This document shows, piece by piece, positions 7,834-16,696 of a stretch of DNA of 64,000 bases (positions are counted from its first letter, which is position 1; each line of letters begins with the position of its first letter). The notes beneath the pieces are model-generated. The model was not told the DNA's origin and did no database searches. It saw nothing but the letters and a program-made list of their open reading frames with translations. The stretch lies in NCBI RefSeq assembly GCF_024505055.1, contig NZ_JANIBL010000015.1, forward strand, positions 1 to 64,000, written 5' to 3'. The stretch is from Methylomonas rosea. Its GTDB lineage: Bacteria > Pseudomonadota > Gammaproteobacteria > Methylococcales > Methylomonadaceae. The translations under genes were made by a program, and so were the position numbers.

Positions 7834-8536
7834 TCGCGAACAATGGTTGTCGGCCTTGGCTATCGGCGTGATCGTCATCGGCGGATACGCCTGGTTGCGC
7901 TGGGTGCCGGCCAACCGGGAAATCGGCCAGTTGCAGCAAACCGCGGAAGCCACCGATAAGCGCGTACATAACGCCGAGATTCCGGAGGAGCCGGATGAGG
8001 ATATCGAGCGCTTGAAGGGCCAGTTAGCGGAACAAGAGCGTTTGCTGGCGGCCATCAAGGATCAGTCGGACAGTGTGGAAAAACATCTGGCTCCGGACGA
8101 TTCGCAGTTCCTGGTCGTGAATATTTCCAAAGTGGCGCGTGACGCGCAGATTCATGTGCGCGCCAATGAGGTTTTCAAAGCTGCGGTAAACAGCAATGCC
8201 GCGCCGGTTCCTGCGGCACCGGCAACCGGCAAGAAAAACCGGAAAAACAAACCGGCGACCGTGACGCCGGCGGCTCCAACCGCGCCCGCGACTGCCATGA
8301 TTCCGCCGCTGAGTGCCGGTTGGGTTGCGCGCATGTCGCCGGGTTCCTTGTTGGAAAGGCCGCTGCGGCGCCTGGAGGTGGAGGGCTCCTACCTGGCTTT
8401 GAACCGGTTTATTCACGATTTGGACCGGCTGCCGTTTCAAGTGGCGGTGCTGCGCATCAGCGTTGAGCGCATGCCGGTGTTGGGGATGCCCGGTTATCCC
8501 CAACCGCTGCTCGCCGAAGTGATTTTGGCGCTGTAA
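7811..8536 (+). CDS. PilO/GspM-like inner-membrane assembly protein
   Basis: A 241-residue protein with a short cytoplasmic start, one membrane helix (about 14-31, LSALAIGVIVIGGYAWL), a coiled coil (about 35-85) and a Pro/Ala-rich linker (about 125-165, PATGKKNRKNKPATVTPAAP) before a small C-terminal alpha/beta domain. This is the architecture of PilO and GspM, which pair with PilN or GspL to couple the cytoplasmic motor to the periplasm. It overlaps the upstream GspL-like gene and ends 4 bases before the ATPase gene, so it is part of the same operon. Sequence identity in this family is low, so the call rests on architecture and position. Confidence 0.65.
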   Translation: MKLPPLSNREQWLSALAIGVIVIGGYAWLRWVPANREIGQLQQTAEATDKRVHNAEIPEEPDEDIERLKGQLAEQERLLAAIKDQSDSVEKHLAPDDSQFLVVNISKVARDAQIHVRANEVFKAAVNSNAAPVPAAPATGKKNRKNKPATVTPAAPTAPATAMIPPLSAGWVARMSPGSLLERPLRRLEVEGSYLALNRFIHDLDRLPFQVAVLRISVERMPVLGMPGYPQPLLAEVILAL

Positions 8537-8540
8537 GCGT

Positions 8541-10193
8541 ATGGCTATCAACGATGAACATCTCTTGGAAGCCGGGGTGCGCTGCGGCTTGGTTGAGGCC
8601 GCGCAATTGGAACGCCTGCGCCTGGAAGCCCGTCGGCAACGCTTGAGTCTGCTGACCATGGTTCAGGCGCATTATCGCTTTCCCTTATCGGCGTTGCACC
8701 GGGCGGTGGCCGAGCAATACGGCATGCCGTATGTCGATCTGGATACGTTGCAGGTGGAAAACAGCTTGTTAAAAAAAATTCCCCCCAGTCTGGTGCAGCG
8801 CAAGTTGCTGTTGCCGGTCAGTGATGGCGAACAGGTGTTACTGATCTGCGGCGATCCGGGCGACCGGGCCGGGATCGATTCGGTGCAACGCTTGTTGGGT
8901 CAGGTATTGCCGTTGGCAATGGCCGATCTGGCTTTGTTGCAATTGAAGGTTAAGCACGTATTGGCCGGAAAGTCGGCGCCGGAACAAAGCGGCGCGGTGA
9001 CGACGGAGACCGATACTGATTTGGTAGCCATGCTGGACGGCATTATCCGCGAAGCCTATTTTTACCGGGCTTCGGATATTCACTTGCTGCCGGATGCGCA
9101 GGGTCTGCGGGTCCGCTTGCGGGTGGACGGCAAATTGCGCGATTTTCCCTTGGTTGCCAACGCCGGCGCGGCTGCCGCTTTGGTATCGCGGGTCAAGGTG
9201 CTGGCCGGCTTGGATATCGCCGAACAGCGTATGCCGCAGGACGGTGGTTTTTCTTATCATTTGCCCCGGCCCATCGACAAGGGTTTTAACATTCGGGTAG
9301 CGACCGCGCCTACCCGGCTTGGCGAACGGATTACCCTGCGGCTGCTCGGTCAAGAGGCGTTTGGCTTGACGCTGGCCGATCTGGGCATGATGGATGAAGA
9401 CTTACAGCAGTTTCGTAAGGTGATTCACCGTCCCTATGGCATGGTACTGCTCACCGGTCCGACCGGGAGCGGTAAATCGACCACCTTGTTCGCCGCGCTC
9501 CAGGAGATCAACCGGCCCGACATCAACATCATGACCGTGGAAAACCCCATCGAGTATGTGATGCACGGGGTTTCCCAATTGCAGACCGGGCCGAAAGTCA
9601 GTTTTGCCGACGCCCTGCGCTCGTTTTTGCGGCACGATCCGGACGTATTGATGGTAGGCGAGATCCGCGACCCGGAGACCGCCGATGTGGCCGTGAAAGC
9701 CGCGATGACCGGGCATTTGGTGTTCTCGACGCTGCATACCAATAACGCGGTAAGCGCCGTCACGCGCTTGATCGACATCGGTTGCGAACCGTTCCTGATC
9801 GGTTCCACGGTAGCAGCGGTGATCGCTCAGCGCTTGGTGCGCCGTTTATGCGGGCATTGCCGCAAACCGCGCTTGGCAACGCCTGCCGAGCAGGCGGAAC
9901 TGGATAGAGAGGACGATGCCGTGCGGATTTACGAACCGGGCGGTTGTGTGATCTGTCAGGGCAGCGGTTTCCGCGGCCGGCTGGGTTTGTTTGAGACCTT
10001 GTGGCTGGATGAAACGCTCGCGCGCCTGGTGGCACGCGGTAGCGACGAGGAAACCCTGGAAGCCAGTGCCGGCGAGCGTTTGAGTTTTATGTGGGAGGAC
10101 GGTTGCCGTAAAGTGCTTCTGGGCATGACCACGCTGGACGAGTTGCGCGATGTGGCGGTCCGCAAAACGCGCGGCATGCGCGGAGTAAACTGA
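8541..10193 (+). CDS. Type II secretion / type IV pilus assembly ATPase (GspE/PilB family)
   Basis: A 550-residue hexameric motor ATPase. It has an N-terminal T2SSE_N-like domain (about 1-140), then the ATPase core with Walker A GPTGSGKST (306-314), an Asp box around MTVENPIEYV (331-340), Walker B DVLMVGEIRD (368-377) and a His box GHLVFSTLHTN (391-401). A tetracysteine zinc site is present (C437-x2-C440 and C467-x2-C470), as in GspE and PilB and unlike PilT. It would power pseudopilus or pilus extension. The N-terminal domain lacks the clear RLGxxL-type signature of c-di-GMP-binding MshEN; a comparable segment instead lies in the GspL-like protein at 6010. Confidence 0.92.
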   Translation: MAINDEHLLEAGVRCGLVEAAQLERLRLEARRQRLSLLTMVQAHYRFPLSALHRAVAEQYGMPYVDLDTLQVENSLLKKIPPSLVQRKLLLPVSDGEQVLLICGDPGDRAGIDSVQRLLGQVLPLAMADLALLQLKVKHVLAGKSAPEQSGAVTTETDTDLVAMLDGIIREAYFYRASDIHLLPDAQGLRVRLRVDGKLRDFPLVANAGAAAALVSRVKVLAGLDIAEQRMPQDGGFSYHLPRPIDKGFNIRVATAPTRLGERITLRLLGQEAFGLTLADLGMMDEDLQQFRKVIHRPYGMVLLTGPTGSGKSTTLFAALQEINRPDINIMTVENPIEYVMHGVSQLQTGPKVSFADALRSFLRHDPDVLMVGEIRDPETADVAVKAAMTGHLVFSTLHTNNAVSAVTRLIDIGCEPFLIGSTVAAVIAQRLVRRLCGHCRKPRLATPAEQAELDREDDAVRIYEPGGCVICQGSGFRGRLGLFETLWLDETLARLVARGSDEETLEASAGERLSFMWEDGCRKVLLGMTTLDELRDVAVRKTRGMRGVN

Positions 10194-10194
10194 G

Positions 10195-11418
10195 ATGGCC
10201 GAATTTGTTTACACCGCCTTGGACGAGCGCGGTAACGAGGTCGGCGGCCGTTTACAGGCCGACGATATGGGCAATGCCGCCGCTCAAATCCGCCAGCGCG
10301 GTTTGCGAGTCTTGGCATTGCGGCAGGGGCGCGGCAGCAGCGGCTTTTTCGGCCAGGCCAATTTCTCGGATTGGTTGGCCTCGCAACGTTCGGTGTCGAC
10401 CACGGCGCTGATTTTCTTCTTCAGGCAGATGAGCTTTATGTTGCGGGCGGGCCTGCCGGTCGCGCAGGCTTTGGAGTTGGCCCAGGCGCAATTGACCAAC
10501 CCGCGCTTGAATTTGACTTTACGCCTGATGTTGAAAGACATTCGAGTCGGCCAATCGCTGTCGTCGGCAATGAGTAAGCACAAGGCAGTATTTCCGGAAA
10601 TGGCGATCAATTTGGTGGTTGCCGGGGAAACCACAGGCGATTTGGACCAGATTATGGAAAGGTTGGCGATCCATCTGGATAAGAAAGCCGCACTGCGGGC
10701 GCAGACCATCAACGCGATGATTTACCCGGCGATTGTGGTGTTGGCGGCGGTTGGCGTCGGCATTTTCATGGTAGTAAAAATCATCCCCAAATTCAGCAAA
10801 TTTTTGATGGGCAAAGGGAAGGCTTTACCACCATCCACCCAGTTGCTGGTGAATATATCCGATTTCGTGCGCCAGCATGGCCTGTGGCTGGCCGGCGGAG
10901 CGGCTGCTTTGCTGCTGCTGGTGATATTGATTTATCAAACCCGTAACGGCCGCTTATGGATAGACCGGATGTTGCTGCGGCTACCGGTGATCGGCTCGCT
11001 GCTGGTAACCGGTTCGATGGCGCAGATGAACTGGGCTTTGTCTATTTTGCTGCGTAGCGGTGTCACGGTATTTGAGGCGCTGAAAATCACTGCAAATCTG
11101 TTGGGTAACCGGGTTTATGTCGATCAGTTGCTGGCCGCGTCCAACCAGATATTAGAAGGCCGGGACATTGCGCGCAGCATTGATCATCCGCGCATTCCAC
11201 CGCTGGTGGTGCAGATGATCGCCGTCGGTGAAGGTACCGGCGCGCTGGATGAGGTGTTACAGGAATTGGGGATTTATTACGAAAAATTGCTGGAAATTGC
11301 GATCAAGCGTCTGTCGGCCTTGATCGAGCCGGTGATGATTCTGGTAATCGGCTCGATGGTGGGCTTTGTCTATTACGCTTTTTTTCAAGCCTTATTCTCT
11401 TTGGTATCGGGGCAGTAA
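10195..11418 (+). CDS. Type II secretion / pilus inner-membrane platform protein (GspF/PilC family)
   Basis: A 407-residue protein with the duplicated GspF domain and three membrane segments (about 177-200, 225-247 and 378-400). The N-terminus (MAEFVYTALDERGNEVGGRL) is the standard GspF opening, and FFRQMSFMLRAGLPVAQALE is the conserved first-repeat core. It forms the inner-membrane platform rotated by the GspE-type ATPase. It starts one base after the ATPase stop codon and its own stop is immediately followed by the PilP-like gene, so the three are tightly co-translated. Confidence 0.92.
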   Translation: MAEFVYTALDERGNEVGGRLQADDMGNAAAQIRQRGLRVLALRQGRGSSGFFGQANFSDWLASQRSVSTTALIFFFRQMSFMLRAGLPVAQALELAQAQLTNPRLNLTLRLMLKDIRVGQSLSSAMSKHKAVFPEMAINLVVAGETTGDLDQIMERLAIHLDKKAALRAQTINAMIYPAIVVLAAVGVGIFMVVKIIPKFSKFLMGKGKALPPSTQLLVNISDFVRQHGLWLAGGAAALLLLVILIYQTRNGRLWIDRMLLRLPVIGSLLVTGSMAQMNWALSILLRSGVTVFEALKITANLLGNRVYVDQLLAASNQILEGRDIARSIDHPRIPPLVVQMIAVGEGTGALDEVLQELGIYYEKLLEIAIKRLSALIEPVMILVIGSMVGFVYYAFFQALFSLVSGQ

Positions 11419-11862
11419 ATGAGTTTGTCGAATTTAATCAAGCCGGTTGTTGGCCTTGCTTTTTCAATGACGGCACTGGTGGCACACGCCCTGGAAGCGC
11501 CGGCCACGCAGCTGCCGTTGACCGCGCCGAAGCAGTTGCGCGATCCGTTCACGCCCAGTGAATTGATGTACGAAACGGCGGGCGCGCAGGGCGGCACAAC
11601 GGCTGGCGCTTACGGGTTTTTGCCCAATCAAGAAACCATGAAGGTGCCGAACCTGAAATTACGCGGTTTGTTGAATCCGTCCGGTAAGGCTTTTATTGCC
11701 TTGCTGGAAGTCAGCGGCGTGGGGACTTTTATGGTTCGCGAAGGTGACGAATTCAATTTCGATCCATCGCAACCCAAGAACGCGATCCGCGTCAGTAAAA
11801 TTACCAGGCTCAGTGTGACCGTTGAAACCGGTACACTGGGTTCGATCAGAGTGTTGCGCTGA
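11419..11862 (+). CDS. PilP / GspC-HR-like periplasmic protein
   Basis: A 147-residue protein with a signal peptide (hydrophobic to about residue 25, AHA|LEAP) and a small beta-domain. The N-terminal LRDPFTPSE followed by LKLRGLLN, FMVREGDEF, ISKI-like (VSKITRLSV) and a final strand is the PilP / GspC homology-region pattern. These proteins link the PilNO or GspLM complex to the outer-membrane secretin. It is the last gene of the cluster. A secretin partner must be encoded elsewhere, because none is visible downstream. Confidence 0.65.
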   Translation: MSLSNLIKPVVGLAFSMTALVAHALEAPATQLPLTAPKQLRDPFTPSELMYETAGAQGGTTAGAYGFLPNQETMKVPNLKLRGLLNPSGKAFIALLEVSGVGTFMVREGDEFNFDPSQPKNAIRVSKITRLSVTVETGTLGSIRVLR

Positions 11863-11879
11863 TCGGCCTGAGTGACGGT

Positions 11880-12524
11880 TTATTTATTGAGTATGTTTAG
11901 ATTGACGGCGATATGCGCCAATTCGGTGGTGGTCTGCACGTGCAGTTTTTTCTTGATTTGCGTTGCGTAGTTGGCGATGGTTTTATTGCCCAAACACAGG
12001 TGGGCGGAAATCTTCGAGACGGTCAGGCCTTGGGCCAATAGCCTGAATATATCGAATTCGCGCGGTGAGAACGCGTTGATTTGCGCTTGATACTGCGCAT
12101 CGGCGGATGGTTCCTCTGCATGTGTAAGCAGACCGGGTTCCGCATAACTTTTGCCTTGCATAATGCTTTCTATAGCAGGCAACAATAGATTAGGCGCCAT
12201 GTTTTTAGTGATGTAACCTTGCGCGCCGGCCTCGAAAGCACGACGCACGTAAACCTGTTCGTGATAGATGCTGTATACCAAAATTCGTGCATCGGCGTCC
12301 CGCGCGACGATCCTGCGAATCGCTTCCAGACCGCCGATTCCCGGCATGGATAAGTCCATGACCACCAAATCCGGTTTGTACTCATGGTAACGCTGAATGG
12401 CTTGTTCCCCGCGTTCAGCTTCAGCGACGACTTCGACATCGCCGCTAAACGACAATAGCATGCGAAAACCCGCGCGCACCACTGCATGGTCGTCGACTAA
12501 TAATGTTTTTATGGTGTTGCTCAT
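11880..12524 (-). CDS. LuxR-family two-component response regulator (GacA/UvrY type)
   Basis: A 214-residue regulator. The receiver domain has acidic pocket D11-D12, phospho-acceptor Asp57 (VVMDLSMPG) and a TK switch pair in ITKNMAP. The C-terminal half is a LuxR-type HTH (about 140-205; LTVSKISAHLCLGNKTIANY, KKKLHV). I prefer ATG 12524 (MSNTIKTLL) because it starts right at the first strand; an in-frame ATG at 12551 adds nine residues. No histidine kinase is adjacent. The gene converges on the pilus-like operon with an 17-base gap, so a regulatory link with it is possible but unproven. Confidence 0.85.
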   Translation of the reverse strand: MSNTIKTLLVDDHAVVRAGFRMLLSFSGDVEVVAEAERGEQAIQRYHEYKPDLVVMDLSMPGIGGLEAIRRIVARDADARILVYSIYHEQVYVRRAFEAGAQGYITKNMAPNLLLPAIESIMQGKSYAEPGLLTHAEEPSADAQYQAQINAFSPREFDIFRLLAQGLTVSKISAHLCLGNKTIANYATQIKKKLHVQTTTELAHIAVNLNILNK

Positions 12525-12744
12525 GGCAGCGTTGCGATGGGTTGGCGTCATAAATTTCGAAACGGGGGCTGTAGGTATACTGTGATGTTTCGGCCTTAAA
12601 GTTGACGGCTATTATCCGTGAGTAAATTCCTGGATTGCACTGGGAAAAATTCTTTTTATGAGCCGGGAAAATAGCGGTGGGGAATTGCAACTGACTATGC
12701 CAAAACTATCGCTTCATTTATGGATGATTCGGCGCTAAACGCGA

Positions 12745-13629
12745 TTAGTTTAATGCTGCCAATAGCTGGCCGATCATGCTGTTGGCCTGGTTTAAGTAGC
12801 CGCTGCCGAACAGGTTTAGATGGTTAAGGATGTGGTAAAGGTTGTAGAGGGTTTTACGGGTTTTGTAACCACTGTCCAACGGATAAGTGGCTTGATATGC
12901 CGCATAAAAATCGCGGCTGAAACCGCCGAATAATTCCGTCATGGCCAGATCCGCTTCGCGGTCGCCGTAATAGCAGGCCGGGTCGAAGATTATCGGTTGC
13001 CCTTGCTTATCTGCGGCAGCGTTGCCGCCCCACAGATCGCCGTGCAGCAAGGAAGGATGCGGGCGGTAATCGCTAAAGAAACCGCCCATTTTTTCCAGCA
13101 GTTTTTCCCCTTGAGTTTGCAGTGAGCCGCGATAACCGTTGGCGGCGGCAAACTGCAATTGTTTGCCAAGACGTTGTTGCCGCCAAAAACTGATCCAGTC
13201 GTCGTGTCTGCCGTTATGTTGCGGGGTGGAGCCGATGGTGTTATCGATGGACCAGCCGAAATAGGCTTGCGGGTTTTGGTGCAGCAAGGCGAGTTGTTGG
13301 CCGAACAGGCTGGCGCTGCGGCCTTGTAATGCGCCCAATTCGATAAATTCCAACACCAGATAAGTGTGTTGTTGACATTCGCCAAAGCAAATCACTTTTG
13401 GTACGCGTACGGCGCCAATGTCGGCCAACTCTCGTAAACTGGCCGCTTCGGCAAGGAACATCTCCGCCAAGTCCGCGCGGTTTAATTTGATAAACCAGTC
13501 GATGTTGGCGGCTTGCAGCCGGTAAGCGCTATTGATGTCGCCACCGCCGACGCTGCTCAGGCGGTGGTTATGCAGAGATTGGCCGGTTTGAATTTCGAGA
13601 TGGCTGACTAAATGTTGCAGCGCGGCCAT
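12745..13629 (-). CDS. Fructosamine/ketosamine-3-kinase family protein
   Basis: A 294-residue aminoglycoside-phosphotransferase-fold kinase. The catalytic loop is HGDLWGGN (196-203), with the metal-binding segment DPACYYGDREADLAM (216-230); YYGDRE and the WGGN signature are diagnostic of the fructosamine kinase family (YniA type). These enzymes phosphorylate fructosamine or ribulosamine adducts, which then fall off, thereby repairing glycated proteins. It ends the minus-strand pair with glnS, lying 14 bases downstream of it, so it is probably co-transcribed. Confidence 0.88.
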   Translation of the reverse strand: MAALQHLVSHLEIQTGQSLHNHRLSSVGGGDINSAYRLQAANIDWFIKLNRADLAEMFLAEAASLRELADIGAVRVPKVICFGECQQHTYLVLEFIELGALQGRSASLFGQQLALLHQNPQAYFGWSIDNTIGSTPQHNGRHDDWISFWRQQRLGKQLQFAAANGYRGSLQTQGEKLLEKMGGFFSDYRPHPSLLHGDLWGGNAAADKQGQPIIFDPACYYGDREADLAMTELFGGFSRDFYAAYQATYPLDSGYKTRKTLYNLYHILNHLNLFGSGYLNQANSMIGQLLAALN

Positions 13630-13643
13630 AGTCGATTAACCGG

Positions 13644-15305
13644 TTATTTTGCCCAGCTGTCGCGCAAGGTGACGGTGCGGTTAAACACCAGTTTTTCAGG
13701 TGAGCTGTCTGCATAGTCCAGGCAGAAATAACCGGTGCGCTCGAACTGGTAGCGGGTGTCCGGCGTGGCGTTGACCAAGCTGGCTTCTACTCGGCAATCG
13801 CTCAATACTTCCAGCGACTTGGGGTTGATGCCGTCCAGGAAATTGTCGAGCGTGTCCGGGTTGGGATGGCTGAACAGACGGTCGTATAAACGTAGCTCGG
13901 CAGCCAGAGCATGTTGTTCGGATACCCAATGGATTACGCCTTTGACTTTGCGGCCTTCCGGATTTTTGCCCAAGGTAGCCGGATCGTAAGTGCAATGCAG
14001 TTCTATGATGTTGCCGGCAGCGTCTTTAATGACTTCTTCGCATTTGATGACATACGAGCCGCGCAGTCTCACTTCGCCGCCTGCTACCAAGCGTTTGAAG
14101 TCCTTCGGCGGGTTTTCCATGAAGTCGTCTTGTTCGATCAAAATGGTTTTGGAAAAGCTGACCTCACGGCTGCCCATTTCCGGTTTTTGCGGATGGTTGG
14201 CGATTTGGTAGGTTTCGGTTTTGCCGTCTTCCCAATTGCTGATCACTACTTTTAAGGGTCTTAAGACAGCCATTGCTCTGGGTGCGCGCTCATTCAAGTC
14301 TTCGCGAATACAGTTTTCCAAAACGCCCATTTCGATCCAGGAGTCATTTTTGGTCACGCCGATGCGCTCGCAGAAATCTCTAATCGCTTCCGGCGTAAAA
14401 CCGGCTCGGCGCAGGCCGGAAATGGTCGGCATGCGTGGATCGTCCCAACCGTTGACGTGTTTTTCGGTAACTAATTGCAGCAATTTACGCTTGCTGACGA
14501 TGGTGTATTCCAATTGCAGGCGAGCGAATTCGATCTGCTGCGGATGGCAAGGGGTTTGCAATTTGTCCAGCACCCAGTCGTACAGCGGGCGGTGATCTTC
14601 AAACTCCAAGGTGCAGATCGAGTGGGTGATGCCTTCCAACGCATCGGAAATGCAATGGGTATAGTCGTACATCGGATACAAACACCAGGCATCGCCGGTG
14701 CGTTGATGATGGACGCGGCGGATGCGGTAGATGGTTGGGTCGCGCATATTAATGTTGGGCGACGCCATATCGATCTTGGCGCGCAGCACATATTGGCCGT
14801 CGGCGAATTCGCCGGCGCGCATACGGGTAAACAAATCCAGATTGTCTTCGATGGAACGGCTGCGGTCCGGACTTTCCTTGCCGGGTTCTGTCAAGGTGCC
14901 GCGGTCGGCGCGCATTTGCTCCGGCGTGGAACTGTCGACATAAGCATCGCCTTGTTTAATCAACTGCACCGCGTAAGCGTAAAGTTGCTCGAAATAGTCG
15001 GAAGCGTGATATTTCCCGGCCCACTTAAACCCTAACCACTGCACGTCGCGTTCGATGGCTTCCATATATTCGACGCTTTCTTTTTCCGGGTTGGTGTCGT
15101 CGAAGCGCAGGTTGCAGGTGCCTTTGTTTTCGGCGGCTAGCGTGAAATTCAGGCAAATCGATTTGGCGTGACCGATGTGCAGATAACCATTGGGTTCGGG
15201 AGGAAAACGGGTGGCGACTTTGCCATTGTTTTTGTTGGCGGCCAGATCGGCGGCGATAATGTGTCGAATAAAGTTGGATGAAACTGGGCTATCGGAAGCT
15301 GACAT
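13644..15305 (-). CDS. glnS: Glutaminyl-tRNA synthetase
   Basis: A 553-residue class I aminoacyl-tRNA synthetase that charges tRNA-Gln. The signature [15 protein letters not shown] (36-49) includes HIGH, and VSKRK is the KMSKS-like loop near residue 268. Length matches the E. coli enzyme (554). The C-terminal anticodon-binding beta barrels are intact through the ending [14 protein letters not shown]. It is divergent from rpoH, and their starts are separated by about 240 bases. Confidence 0.97.
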   Translation of the reverse strand: MSASDSPVSSNFIRHIIAADLAANKNNGKVATRFPPEPNGYLHIGHAKSICLNFTLAAENKGTCNLRFDDTNPEKESVEYMEAIERDVQWLGFKWAGKYHASDYFEQLYAYAVQLIKQGDAYVDSSTPEQMRADRGTLTEPGKESPDRSRSIEDNLDLFTRMRAGEFADGQYVLRAKIDMASPNINMRDPTIYRIRRVHHQRTGDAWCLYPMYDYTHCISDALEGITHSICTLEFEDHRPLYDWVLDKLQTPCHPQQIEFARLQLEYTIVSKRKLLQLVTEKHVNGWDDPRMPTISGLRRAGFTPEAIRDFCERIGVTKNDSWIEMGVLENCIREDLNERAPRAMAVLRPLKVVISNWEDGKTETYQIANHPQKPEMGSREVSFSKTILIEQDDFMENPPKDFKRLVAGGEVRLRGSYVIKCEEVIKDAAGNIIELHCTYDPATLGKNPEGRKVKGVIHWVSEQHALAAELRLYDRLFSHPNPDTLDNFLDGINPKSLEVLSDCRVEASLVNATPDTRYQFERTGYFCLDYADSSPEKLVFNRTVTLRDSWAK

Positions 15306-15477
15306 GTTCGGGTAAATGGCTATGGTTATTTATGAGGTGGGCGGCGAATATCGAGTCAGTCGCCATTTTAACGAGTTTGGCCGGAATTCGTAAAGGCGGC
15401 ATCATTAGCTGATTTCGCATCAAAATTGACGAAAAATTCATTGTAAGCGTTTGTATTAAAAGAATTTAACTAAATTA

Positions 15478-15504
15478 TTAGCACTCTTGTTGATCGAGTG
15501 CTAG
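15478..15504. promoter_or_regulatory. CIRCE-type HrcA operator upstream of rpoH
   Basis: TTAGCACTC, nine bases, then GAGTGCTAG: the CIRCE consensus is TTAGCACTC-N9-GAGTGCTAA, so only the last base differs. It ends 43 bases before the rpoH start codon. CIRCE is bound by the HrcA repressor, typically in front of groE, dnaK or hrcA. Its presence here suggests HrcA represses rpoH. The sequence match is direct; regulation is inferred. Confidence 0.85.
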
Positions 15505-15547
15505 AATTTGGTCATCGTTAATTTATTCCACCGGAAACGAGGGTGAT

Positions 15548-16402
15548 ATGAACAACAGCTTGGCTTTACCGATCAATTTATCGGTTGGGACATTTGACTC
15601 TTATTTAAGTTTAGTCGCCCAAATGCCCAAACTCAGCGTCGAGCAAGAGCAGGACTTGGCGTTGCGTTACCGAGATGAAGGTGATCTGAACGCCGCGCGC
15701 GAGCTGGTTATGTCCAATTTGCGTTTTGTGGCGCATGTGGCCAGGGGCTACGCCGGTTACGGCTTGCCATTGGCGGACATCGTGCAGGAAGGCAATATCG
15801 GTTTGATGAAAGCGGTAAAACGTTTTGACCCGGACATGGGCGTGCGCTTGGTGTCTTTTGCCGTACATTGGATCAAAGCGGAAATTCACGAATATGTGAT
15901 TAAAAACTGGCGCATCGTTAAAGTCGCTACAACTAAAGCGCAGCGCAAACTGTTTTTTAATCTGCGTAAATTCAAAAAGGACTTGAGCTATCTCTCCCAA
16001 GACGACGCGGAAGCGATTGCGGAAAATCTGGATGTCGATGTTAAAACCGTTTACGAAATGGAACGGCGTTTAGATGGCCGCGATGTAGGACTTGAGCCGA
16101 CTGGCGACGACAGCGAAGATCATGTGCAGGCGCCTATCGCATATCTGGAACAGCATGGAGCCGATCCGGCTTTATTGCTGGAAAACAGCGACTGGGAAGA
16201 CCGTAAGGAAGAATTGCTGATGGATGCCATGGCGGGCCTGGACGACAGAAGCCGGGATATTTTGGCTAGCCGCTGGCTGGTGGAAGAAAAAGCCACGCTG
16301 CACGAATTGGCGGATCGTTATCAAGTGTCGGCCGAGCGCATCAGACAGTTGGAACAAAACGCCATGAAAAAGCTGAAAGCAGCGGTGACCTTGGCGGCGT
16401 AA
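15548..16402 (+). CDS. rpoH: RNA polymerase heat-shock sigma factor sigma-32
   Basis: A 284-residue sigma-70-family factor with regions 2 and 4 complete. Region 2 includes NLRFVAHVARGYAGYGLPLADIVQ-type sequence and the segment EGNIGLMKAVKRFDP. The RpoH box QRKLFFNLR (132-140) distinguishes it from other sigma factors. The C-terminal HTH ends ERIRQLEQNAMKKL. It directs RNA polymerase to heat-shock promoters. The upstream CIRCE element suggests dual control with HrcA. A GGAAACGAGGGTG segment before the ATG supplies the RBS. Confidence 0.96.
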   Translation: MNNSLALPINLSVGTFDSYLSLVAQMPKLSVEQEQDLALRYRDEGDLNAARELVMSNLRFVAHVARGYAGYGLPLADIVQEGNIGLMKAVKRFDPDMGVRLVSFAVHWIKAEIHEYVIKNWRIVKVATTKAQRKLFFNLRKFKKDLSYLSQDDAEAIAENLDVDVKTVYEMERRLDGRDVGLEPTGDDSEDHVQAPIAYLEQHGADPALLLENSDWEDRKEELLMDAMAGLDDRSRDILASRWLVEEKATLHELADRYQVSAERIRQLEQNAMKKLKAAVTLAA

Positions 16403-16409
16403 AAAATGT

Positions 16410-16437
16410 TTGGCATTTCTGAAAAACTCAGTATAAT
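16410..16437 (+). promoter_or_regulatory. Sigma-70 promoter of tRNA-Leu
   Basis: TTGGCA (16410-16415), a 16-base spacer and a perfect TATAAT (16432-16437), followed by a G/C-rich discriminator (GCCGC). Transcription would begin about 6 bases before the tRNA. The discriminator is of the type found in stringently controlled stable-RNA promoters. Confidence 0.8.
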
Positions 16438-16449
16438 GCCGCTTTCTTT

Positions 16450-16534
16450 GCCGGGGTGGTGAAACTGGTAGACGCGCCGGATTCAAAATCCGGTTCCGAA
16501 AGGAGTGTCGGTTCGATTCCGACCCTCGGTACCA
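16450..16534 (+). tRNA. tRNA-Leu (anticodon CAA)
   Basis: An 85-nt tRNA with a 7-bp acceptor stem (GCCGGGG / CCTCGGT with wobbles), anticodon stem CCGGA/TCCGG around loop TTCAAAA (anticodon CAA), a long class II variable arm and T loop GTTCGATTC. The genomic CCA is encoded at 16532-16534. It reads UUG codons. Its 3' end adjoins a decayed integrase, the usual position of tRNA-targeted islands. Confidence 0.95.
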
Positions 16535-16567
16535 TTGATTAGTGCAATCAAATGCAAAGAGAAGTAC

Positions 16568-16604
16568 AAACCCGCAAGCCGCCTGGCTTAGCGGGTTTTT
16601 TATT
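16568..16604 (+). terminator. Rho-independent terminator after tRNA-Leu
   Basis: AACCCGC ... GCGGGTTTTTT: the stem AACCCGC(AAGCC) pairs with (GGCTT)AGCGGGTT across a short loop, followed by a T run. Confidence 0.75.
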
Positions 16605-16696
16605 GTTCAAAGAAGTTCAGCGAAATACGTGGGCGTGCAACTAAAAGCGTGTCCTTCTGTGTCCTTTTCTATAATGCTTCTTGCCGAGGACACACT

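Noticed and set aside
15306-15477. Sigma-70 or sigma-32 promoter for rpoH
   Set aside because: A TTGACG at 15426 has no convincing -10 at a proper distance; not called.
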